DNA of 10,133 bases from Candidatus Brocadia sp. GTDB lineage: Bacteria; Planctomycetota; Brocadiia; Brocadiales; Brocadiaceae. Below, piece by piece: positions 1 through 5,386 of this stretch. A program made the translations under genes and the position numbers. The DNA lies in contig JAUQXU010000452.1 of the NCBI GenBank assembly GCA_030837935.1, positions 1-10,133 on the forward strand. The letters are read 5' to 3'. The notes under the pieces were generated by a model. The model was not told the origin of the DNA. It saw only the letters and a program-made list of their open reading frames with translations, and did not search any database. Numbering within the stretch: position 1 is the stretch's first letter; every line of letters begins with the position of its first letter.

Positions 1-122
1 CCGGTATCAAGGTCTGCATAGCCTGACCGCAGCAAGGTATCCTTCCCTGATGTTGATACACATCCACCCACCAAACCTGCGATGAAGAGTGATAACAAAC
101 AAATGTTGTATTTACTTAACAT
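1..122 (-). CDS. Lipoprotein precursor, N-terminal part only (cut by window edge)
   Basis: Only the first 40 codons are present; the gene continues beyond base 1. The translation begins MLSKYNICLLSLFIAGLVGG and is followed by Cys21. This is a lipoprotein signal peptide: a short charged start, a hydrophobic stretch over residues 6-18, and a lipobox-like VGGC. Cys21 should be lipidated after cleavage by signal peptidase II, placing the protein on a membrane surface. The start is firm because an AAAGGAG ribosome-binding site (129-135) sits six bases upstream of the ATG. The mature part seen (VSTSGKDTLLRSGYADLDT) does not identify a family. There is no overlap with neighbours; the 462 bases upstream hold no gene, so it probably has its own promoter. 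The lipoprotein call is firm; the function is unknown. Confidence 0.8.
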   Translation of the reverse strand, partial: MLSKYNICLLSLFIAGLVGGCVSTSGKDTLLRSGYADLDT

Positions 123-182
123 GTCTTTCTCCTTTCAAAAATATGGGTGAACGAAATAAACAAGTTGAAGTCTCGCACCCTC

Positions 183-256
183 TCCCGCCCTCTCCCAACA
201 AGGGCGGGAAGGATGCTGTGGCCAGGGGGAGACCATCACCGTCTCCCCCGCTGGCC
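183..256. repeat. GC-rich double-hairpin element (repeat-like)
   Basis: Two stem-loops lie side by side in otherwise AT-rich DNA. The first pairs TCCCGCCC (183-190) with GGGCGGGA (202-209) around an 11-base loop. The second pairs 220-233 with 241-256: GGCCA with TGGCC, GGGGG with CCCCC and AGAC with GTCT, with a two-base GC bulge (250-251) and the 7-base loop CATCACC. The sharp change in base composition and the paired stems are typical of dispersed extragenic palindromic elements. Only one copy is in the window, so repetition in the genome is inferred. Confidence 0.55.
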
Positions 257-257
257 T

Positions 258-280
258 GCGTTTCGGTTTCCCTAATCCGC
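258..280. repeat. Short dispersed motif, copy 1
   Basis: The first 11 bases, GCGTTTCGGTT, recur exactly at 1408. The following bases match the second copy with two single-base insertions and one mismatch, ending in CCTAATCCGC here and CCTATTCCGC there. It directly abuts the double-hairpin element. Confidence 0.4.
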
Positions 281-495
281 AACCTACCTTATCGCATGGT
301 GAATGCCAAGACGTATAAAACCGATAATTATTTTTACTAATGACTGGAATGCCTGATTTATCAAGGGGTTTAAGGTTATTATGAAATTCTTAATATTTTC
401 GGATCATCGTTATCCAGTAATCTTTCGTTATCGTTACATAACAAGGATTGAGAAAAATATAACAAAGGATATTGTTTTTTGAATAAGAGAGGTCA

Positions 496-554
496 TCACG
501 CGAAGACACGAAGTCTCAAAGAATAAATCTTTGTGTCCTGGTGGCTTTGTGTGA
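496..554. repeat. 59-bp near-palindromic extragenic repeat
   Basis: The left arm reads TCACGCGAAGACACGAAG. The right arm, read on the minus strand, is TCACACAAAGCCACCAGGAC, a related sequence. The arms flank a centre that itself contains CAAAG and CTTTG (517-521 and 529-533). The whole is an imperfect inverted repeat of the CGAAG/CACGAAG...CTTTGTG kind that I recall being scattered between genes in many environmental bacterial genomes. A single copy is visible here, so the family assignment rests on memory. Confidence 0.5.
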
Positions 555-568
555 GTAAAGATTTTCTT

Positions 569-590
569 TTCTGACCCGTTCGGGTTAGAA
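569..590. other. Palindromic hairpin over the stop codon of the zinc-ribbon gene
   Basis: TTCTGACCCG (569-578) pairs with CGGGTTAGAA (581-590), leaving a two-base centre. Read as plus-strand RNA all ten positions pair, one of them as a G-U wobble; read as minus-strand RNA there is one A-C mismatch. The stop codon of the 585-863 gene lies inside the right arm. No T-run follows on either strand, so this is not a canonical intrinsic terminator, although it may act as a transcript-end hairpin. Confidence 0.45.
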
Positions 591-863
591 TATTGCTGAC
601 TGATGCTGTGGATATTTTTGGAGTTTTCGGGTGGTTTGGATGTATCTCTTGCCAATAGTTACCGCACTGTCATATTCAAACCTTTGGGAACATTTCGGGC
701 ATTCAATATAGTTATCTTCTTTCCTGAGATTGGGGAGCGGATCGCTTTCTTCTGTTCTTATCCCCACTTCCGGTGATTGGCTGACGACACGATAGCTGCT
801 CGTAAATACCGCGAACTCACGGTTATTGCCGCAGTGGGGACAGATAAAATATGTATTGGTCAT
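585..863 (-). CDS. Small zinc-ribbon protein of unknown function
   Basis: A 92-residue protein with two CPxC knuckles: Cys8-Pro-His-Cys11 near the start and Cys55-Pro-Lys-Cys58 in the middle. Two such knuckles about 43 residues apart are the usual way to build a zinc ribbon, so it probably binds one zinc ion. Such folds mostly contact nucleic acid or protein partners, but nothing here fixes the partner. No signal peptide or membrane segment is visible, so it is likely cytoplasmic. The start ATG has AAAGGA (875-880) upstream at a slightly long spacing of 11 bases. The final 20 or so residues are basic and low in complexity and run into a hairpin at the stop, so the original C-terminus may have been altered by repeat DNA. 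It may share a transcript with the cysteine-rich gene 69 bases upstream. Confidence 0.65.
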   Translation of the reverse strand: MTNTYFICPHCGNNREFAVFTSSYRVVSQSPEVGIRTEESDPLPNLRKEDNYIECPKCSQRFEYDSAVTIGKRYIQTTRKLQKYPQHQSAIF

Positions 864-932
864 ATTCTTCAGTTTCCTTTATAAGAGTTAGAGATGGTAT
901 AGATTCGCGGTACTACTTGAGGGCTATTCCCG

Positions 933-1094
933 TCATGCACTGCCATCCACGGGGTCTCCCCGCCCCTGCCTTCTCTCCATAACGCCGTCTTTATTCGTGC
1001 AATGAGCCAGCTGGATACTCCTGGGCTTTCCCCCACTTCTACACTCCTTACAATCAACACAAGAACGACATAATTCGATATTTGTTGTCTTCAT
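933..1094 (-). CDS. Very small cysteine-rich protein (53 residues), unknown function
   Basis: A short gene with an unusually good ribosome-binding site, AGGAGGAG (1101-1108), six bases before the ATG. The protein begins MKTTNIEL and then has Cys9, Cys12, Cys15 and Cys18 in a regular CxxCxxCxxC array, with a fifth cysteine at position 32. The C-terminal half is rich in Arg and Gly. Regularly spaced cysteines point to metal or iron-sulphur binding, somewhat like the CxxCxxC core of small ferredoxins, but the family's other residues are absent and I do not recognise it. An overlapping frame (869-1060) opening with GTG has no comparable ribosome-binding site. It may share a transcript with the zinc-ribbon gene 69 bases downstream. 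It could also be the surviving front end of a longer gene whose rest was lost. The strong start signal supports translation; the role is unknown. Confidence 0.5.
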   Translation of the reverse strand: MKTTNIELCRSCVDCKECRSGGKPRSIQLAHCTNKDGVMERRQGRGDPVDGSA

Positions 1095-1261
1095 GGGTTT
1101 CTCCTCCTAAAAAAGTTAATGATTTAATAAAATTCAAAATGAACAATACATAGTGATACGATTTGAGCGACTACCTCCACTCTACACTTTTCTATTTATT
1201 CACTGTTTACTGTGAAGCCATGTCCACAATGACCATGGCCCCACAGCAATACAGCTAATCA

Positions 1262-1285
1262 CCCCAACCCATCCCAATCACCCCC
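1262..1285 (-). other. G-quadruplex-type motif
   Basis: The minus strand carries four G-runs of 5, 3, 3 and 4 bases separated by loops of 5 (TGATT), 2 and 2 bases, meeting the common rule of four runs of at least three Gs with loops of 1-7. It lies about 170 bases upstream of the cysteine-rich gene on that gene's coding strand. Folding is not shown by sequence alone. Confidence 0.5.
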
Positions 1286-1363
1286 TCTCTATAAGTAAAA
1301 TAGTTAATAATCCGAATACTTACAGTAAGCACTACTAATCTAGACCCATCTCTACCACCCCCT
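1267..1363. repeat. Pair of imperfect 20-bp direct repeats
   Basis: ACCCATCCCAATCACCCCCT (1267-1286) and ACCCATCTCTACCACCCCCT (1344-1363) agree at 17 of 20 positions and lie 77 bases apart in the same orientation. The first copy overlaps the G-quadruplex-type motif. They could be protein-binding iterons, a local duplication, or chance in a C-rich tract. Confidence 0.4.
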
Positions 1364-1407
1364 TTCATTTAGATGAAATACAAAAAGTATACTAATTTCT
1401 GCATCTC

Positions 1408-1432
1408 GCGTTTCGGTTATCACCTATTCCGC
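1408..1432. repeat. Short dispersed motif, copy 2
   Basis: Shares GCGTTTCGGTT exactly with 258-268 and the following CCTA(A/T)TCCGC with one mismatch, after two single-base insertions. It is in the same orientation as copy 1. Confidence 0.4.
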
Positions 1433-1497
1433 TCCTCGTTTCATGTATTAAGCATGGTGCGTACCAAATTAAAAAAACAGAACAAATATTCTATAGG

Positions 1498-1513
1498 CAG
1501 GCAATATTGCCTG
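1498..1513. repeat. 16-bp perfect palindrome
   Basis: CAGGCAATATTGCCTG is its own reverse complement. With no loop it suits a dimeric DNA-binding protein better than an RNA hairpin. There is no gene start close by, so a regulatory role is uncertain. Confidence 0.4.
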
Positions 1514-1801
1514 TGTTTACAAGGGTATTTAGGAGTTTTATTCAGTGCGGGTTTATAAGAAATGTTGTAATGGGAGTGTCTTTGTTATTGTTTCATAATC
1601 TGTACGAGATTGACTCATAACAAATCTTCAACCAGGTCTGCAAAAGATGAAGTTTACAAATAAATTATTCTGAGGGTAAATGCGGCTAAAATTGGGGAGT
1701 GATTTATTTGCTTTGTGGTAAAAAGTTCGGATAGAAGGAAATTTAACAAATAGAGGCAAGTTACATGGGTGGTTCAGGGTAATATTCTCGTGACTTCATT
1801 T

Positions 1802-1820
1802 GTGCCGAATAATTCGGCAC
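1802..1820. terminator. Palindrome immediately after the operon, possible transcript end
   Basis: GTGCCGAAT and ATTCGGCAC are perfect complements around a single A, starting 5 bases past the stop codon of the last operon gene. In RNA this gives a stem of eight pairs with a three-base loop. The position is right for transcription termination or 3'-end protection, but the minus-strand sequence after it (AAATGAAGTC) lacks the T-run of an intrinsic terminator, so the terminator call is tentative. Confidence 0.4.
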
Positions 1821-1825
1821 GAGAT

Positions 1826-4800
1826 TTAGCTCGGTATTACTTTTACCGCCGTAGCAATACTATTTGTCATTGGGATAAAAGAAACTTTGCAATCTGCGTG
1901 TAATCCTTTTAGATCCTCTGGGGAAATATCAACTATTTTAAATATATATCCTTTCCCTTGAAACATAATCGAACCATATTGCATTACTGGTTCACTGGCA
2001 ATATTTACATCTTGAACGTCTTTTGCAGTATTGTATTGTTGCTCATTTAAAATCCATATCGTAACACTATATACCTTACTACTCTGCTCAGGATACCCTA
2101 TTTTTACTGATTGTCCAATTTGTATATTATTTATAAAGTTACAGCACACTTGTTCTCTTCTTTTTTCTCCATTACCAAAATTAAAATCAACAGAAAATAC
2201 TAGTAATTTTATAATGCCTTCTACTCTTCCATGGGATTGTTTCTCTGGCTGTTTGATACCGCTACTTTCTGCTTCAGCATTTTTCTTCAGAGGATCTTGT
2301 AATTGATCAACTGGAGTAGTTTCCTGTACTGAAGACGTTGGTTTTTGTGTGCTAACAGGTTGTTTGATACCGATACTTTCGGCTCTATCCTTTTCCACCT
2401 GATGATTCAGTGATTGGCCAACTGGAGTATTTTTCTGTTGTTGATTTTGATGAGGTTGATTAGAAATGGGTTTACTATTTTTTAATATCCCAACGTCATT
2501 TTTAATTTTATTTACAATATTTTCTATTGTATTAATTTGCCGATTTTTTTTTGTGTTTGTTACATCGTTTCTTATTGTTCTTACAATTTTCATGATTTCC
2601 ATAATATTTTCATTTAGATTGTCACTTTTAAAAGTTTTAACATCGGCAATAATTTTCTCTGTATCATTTTTGATTTTATTAAGATAACCTTCATCTCTAT
2701 TGTAATGAGATAGCTTATTAATCAGCATCTCTATTGTAGTCTCAAGTACAGTGGTTGATTTAACTATTTCATCTTTATAAGATTGTATCTTATTTTCACC
2801 ATTATTGAGCACATCGATGATCATGAGAATACTTCTTTTATCAATTATCATATTGAATTTTGGTTCTATTATCCCTGTGTATTGATTACCTATTTCTAAT
2901 ATTTTAAGTGAGCTTTCATCAATTCCAAATTGAAATCTACCCTTTATTCTTAGCAAAGCATCCGCAGCTTTAAGATAATGATATAAAAGTTTCTCCTTTT
3001 CTTCTCTTGAGATATTATTTACACGTTCCATTATTGACAACAGACATTCAGTACCTTCGTTAGGTCTCGAGTAAACCTTATAAAGCCATCTTACGCTTGC
3101 ACCATCCGGTGAGTTTGAAAGAGCGATATCCAATCCTACCTGCCGATTATCTGCACCTACTGCCATGACAACTATTGGTAAGAGCAAGTTCGATGATTGT
3201 AATTGTTTCATTATTAAGTTTTCGTTTATTGCTTGTTCTATAAGTAAACGAATATCATTGCTATCAAGATATCTATCAGTAATATGACCAACGCAGTAAC
3301 GTCTAATATAATATTTGTCGGTTAGTAACTCATCATATTCATCTTCCCTTTTTTGAGAAATTACTTTACCATAAGTTGTTTGAAATTCTTGTGTTTCCTC
3401 ATAAACACTTTCGGTAGTTGATAGAATCATATTCCGTAAAATATCATATACTTGGCCAAAATTCTGAAAACTTGCTGGTCTACTCGTCTCGGGATCTGCA
3501 AATAGTTTGTTTCTTATGAATGTATCAAAGGCAAATACACAACTTTTTTCAGCGGGATTTAATGATTGTTCTAACTTACGGAAATCATTATTATCCATCA
3601 CAAGATATGCTTCACATGGGAAATAAATAGGTCGTAATTTTTCTATTAAATTAGTCGCATGTTTTGGAAGTTGTTCTGTACCTTTGTAATATTGAGAACC
3701 TTTGACGTCTATCCAAACAATTTTATTCCTGAAAACTACTAGTATATCAACATCATTTGGAATACCAGTTTTCAATCTGATTCTTGCGTTTAAAAAAATG
3801 AATGATTCAACATTCCGCTCTAACATCACTTTTTTAATATTATAAAAAAAACCCTTTTCCAAATTTGAAGCAAAATTTCCACAATGGATAAAACGAGCAT
3901 TGACAGGAGGAACTGGAATTTCCTTTTCCAGATTCCAATCCCCGGTAGCACATTGTCTGAGAAAATCAATAAATATTTCACCCCTACCCACCGTTTCAAT
4001 TCCACCTGCATGACCCGTAAGAAGTGTATCACCTACAATACCAAGTGACTGCAAGTCGCGTTTTTTGCGGTCTTGAAGGGTTAATCCTTCTATTTTGTTT
4101 CTTCCGTCATCTTTTACGCAATTCCATAAGGGAAAATCGCTAATCCACACAGAATTATTAATCGACGTTACTGACTCTATCATATTTGTTTCTGAGATAT
4201 ATAAGGAATCTATATCTATCATTCCATGACCTGTAGATTCAATTTTTTTTAAGACATTAGCATAATCAGAAAGAATTGCCTGAATTCTATTTGCATCCAC
4301 TGGCACTTTTGTATAAGATTCTCCAATGTATTCATGAAGTGTTTTTGTCGTCTCCGCTTCTTCCAGATAAGCCAACACATGGGTTCCTTCCCAATCTGGA
4401 TCATCTTGTTTTAGTTCAAAGCTGGGAAAGAGTCTCACGGGAAAAACTCCTTGCTGTGTAACAGTAGTATCAAAATTAACAGTTTCTCTGGAATATTTCG
4501 GATGAACGATTTTTAACAAAAAGTATTTATTATTTAATTTAGCTTGGAATATATAACGAACAGGATTACGACTAACATATTGCCAATCTTTTCTATCCTT
4601 TGGGATTCCATTATAATCTATCCTTGTAAGCACCCACTGGAGAATTTCATACGGTGCCACTGCTTCATGTTTACACATCACATCTTTCTCTATCTCATTG
4701 ATTGCATTTGAGAGCTTCCCTAATGTAGGAGCGATTTTGGGAAGTTTGTTAAGAACAGCCTCTATAAATAAAACTTTGCGACGACGTCTCTTACTTGCGG

Positions 4801-5386
4801 CCCTATATAAAGCACTTACTAAAGCCCCTTTTTCTTTAATATCTTTAATTTCGTGAATATTAATTAGATTCTCAATAACTTCTTCCGTTGTTATAAGTTT
4901 AATAAATAAATACTCTTCAATCACAGAAACTAATTCGTTTTTTGTAATCCTATCTTTTGAAATATAGTCCTGCGCTCCACATTTATTTGCTTCATCCCAT
5001 ATTTTTGCACTATTATCAACATACTGCGTGCAAAATATTATTGAAATTTTGCGCTCAGTATTAATTTCCAGGTTACGGATCATCTTTAGAATATACAGCC
5101 CTTGTTTTAGCTCGTCATTTTTAATATCTTCCGGATTAGTATCTTCATCATGTTCTCCAATTTTGCCGTTGATGTCCACTCCGTACAATTTTCTAATTTC
5201 GACATTTCCAGTATTAAATACTTGATCAAGGAAAATAATGTCTGGAGGATTTTTTTGAATTTCAATAATAGCATCTGGACCGTTAGTGACATGCTTCAAC
5301 TGGAGTTCTTTGTATGCTTGTAAAACCTCCGCATACCGGTTAAATTGTGATACTTCATCATCCACAATTAATATTCTGTATGACAT
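1826..5386 (-). CDS. REC - pseudokinase - NERD nuclease - coiled coil - cold-shock-like multidomain protein
   Basis: Last gene of the operon, 1186 residues, apparently cytoplasmic. Residues 1-150 form an intact receiver: Asp9/Asp10, phospho-acceptor Asp54, Thr120, Lys144. Residues 270-455 follow a protein-kinase pattern: ATP-binding Lys292 in FLLKI, HGMIDIDSLYI (387-397) at the catalytic loop, DFP at 417-419 for DFG, and DLQSLG (444-449). The catalytic Asp is replaced by Met389 and the loop Asn by Ser394, so it is probably a pseudokinase. Residues 505-600 fit a NERD/PD-(D/E)XK nuclease with Asp547, Asp560-x-Lys562 and perhaps Glu510. Residues 856-977 are coiled coil; 987-1047 a Gln/Thr-rich linker with an internal duplication; 1053-1186 beta-rich, ending in a cold-shock-like segment. 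The start at 5386 has AAGGAG nine bases upstream and begins exactly at the receiver; a TTG start at 5425 would add 13 residues. Kinase plus NERD recalls PglW of BREX/Pgl systems. Function inferred: regulated nuclease effector. Confidence 0.85.
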   Translation of the reverse strand: MSYRILIVDDEVSQFNRYAEVLQAYKELQLKHVTNGPDAIIEIQKNPPDIIFLDQVFNTGNVEIRKLYGVDINGKIGEHDEDTNPEDIKNDELKQGLYILKMIRNLEINTERKISIIFCTQYVDNSAKIWDEANKCGAQDYISKDRITKNELVSVIEEYLFIKLITTEEVIENLINIHEIKDIKEKGALVSALYRAASKRRRRKVLFIEAVLNKLPKIAPTLGKLSNAINEIEKDVMCKHEAVAPYEILQWVLTRIDYNGIPKDRKDWQYVSRNPVRYIFQAKLNNKYFLLKIVHPKYSRETVNFDTTVTQQGVFPVRLFPSFELKQDDPDWEGTHVLAYLEEAETTKTLHEYIGESYTKVPVDANRIQAILSDYANVLKKIESTGHGMIDIDSLYISETNMIESVTSINNSVWISDFPLWNCVKDDGRNKIEGLTLQDRKKRDLQSLGIVGDTLLTGHAGGIETVGRGEIFIDFLRQCATGDWNLEKEIPVPPVNARFIHCGNFASNLEKGFFYNIKKVMLERNVESFIFLNARIRLKTGIPNDVDILVVFRNKIVWIDVKGSQYYKGTEQLPKHATNLIEKLRPIYFPCEAYLVMDNNDFRKLEQSLNPAEKSCVFAFDTFIRNKLFADPETSRPASFQNFGQVYDILRNMILSTTESVYEETQEFQTTYGKVISQKREDEYDELLTDKYYIRRYCVGHITDRYLDSNDIRLLIEQAINENLIMKQLQSSNLLLPIVVMAVGADNRQVGLDIALSNSPDGASVRWLYKVYSRPNEGTECLLSIMERVNNISREEKEKLLYHYLKAADALLRIKGRFQFGIDESSLKILEIGNQYTGIIEPKFNMIIDKRSILMIIDVLNNGENKIQSYKDEIVKSTTVLETTIEMLINKLSHYNRDEGYLNKIKNDTEKIIADVKTFKSDNLNENIMEIMKIVRTIRNDVTNTKKNRQINTIENIVNKIKNDVGILKNSKPISNQPHQNQQQKNTPVGQSLNHQVEKDRAESIGIKQPVSTQKPTSSVQETTPVDQLQDPLKKNAEAESSGIKQPEKQSHGRVEGIIKLLVFSVDFNFGNGEKRREQVCCNFINNIQIGQSVKIGYPEQSSKVYSVTIWILNEQQYNTAKDVQDVNIASEPVMQYGSIMFQGKGYIFKIVDISPEDLKGLHADCKVSFIPMTNSIATAVKVIPS
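2246..2428 (-). repeat. In-gene duplication encoding a repeated linker segment
   Basis: Residues 987-1010 and 1024-1047 of the multidomain protein are two copies of a 24-residue unit: both start TPV(G/D)Q and end with SGIKQP or SIGIKQP. The unit period is 37 codons (111 bases) and the DNA arms are clearly related (for example TGTTTGATACCG in both). The reading frame is kept, so the linker has grown by tandem duplication. Confidence 0.65.

Larger units (their letters stand above)
123..584. other. Gene-free stretch with two structured repeat-like elements
   Basis: I see no credible gene here. An open frame on each strand crosses the stretch, but both run through hairpin-forming or near-palindromic DNA and lack ribosome-binding sites. 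The stretch holds a GC-rich double hairpin (183-256), a short motif that recurs at 1408-1432 (258-280), AT-rich DNA from about 300 to 490, a 59-bp near-palindrome (496-554) and a perfect-to-near-perfect hairpin at its right edge (569-590). It should also carry the promoter of the lipoprotein gene. I could not pick a convincing -35/-10 pair. Confidence 0.7.
1095..1825. other. Gene-free stretch between the operon end and the small genes
   Basis: No frame here has both a credible ribosome-binding site and protein-like composition. A 61-codon plus-strand frame at 1373-1558 looks random. The first half (roughly 1180-1365) is strikingly pyrimidine-rich on the plus strand and holds a G-quadruplex-type motif, two imperfect 20-base direct repeats and a hairpin (1217-1239, GCCATGTC pairing with GACCATGGC with one bulged base). 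The second half holds a 16-bp perfect palindrome (1498-1513) and the palindrome after the operon (1802-1820). The promoter for the 933-1094 gene should lie in about 1110-1200; I found no clear one. Confidence 0.7.

Noticed and set aside
89..340. 83-codon plus-strand open frame
   Set aside because: It starts inside the lipoprotein gene on the other strand and runs through the double hairpin, giving a Pro/Ser-rich repeat-derived translation without a ribosome-binding site.
434..655. 73-codon minus-strand open frame
   Set aside because: Overlaps the end of the zinc-ribbon gene and the 59-bp near-palindrome; the translation is dictated by the repeat and has no recognisable start signal.
869..1060. 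63-codon minus-strand frame opening with GTG
   Set aside because: It overlaps the cysteine-rich gene in another frame, which has a far better ribosome-binding site and an ATG start.
1202..1239. Riboswitch or structured RNA leader before the cysteine-rich gene
   Set aside because: One short hairpin (1217-1239) and a G-rich tract are present but no known riboswitch core or terminator/antiterminator pair could be made out.
1373..1558. 61-codon plus-strand open frame in the long gene-free stretch
   Set aside because: No ribosome-binding site, no protein-like pattern, and it spans a perfect palindrome.
1811..1823. Exact match to the cDNA-library adapter AATTCGGCACGAG, suggesting cloning contamination
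   Set aside because: The bases are half of a native palindrome and flow directly into the end of an intact gene, so a vector joint is unlikely; noted only for read-level checking.
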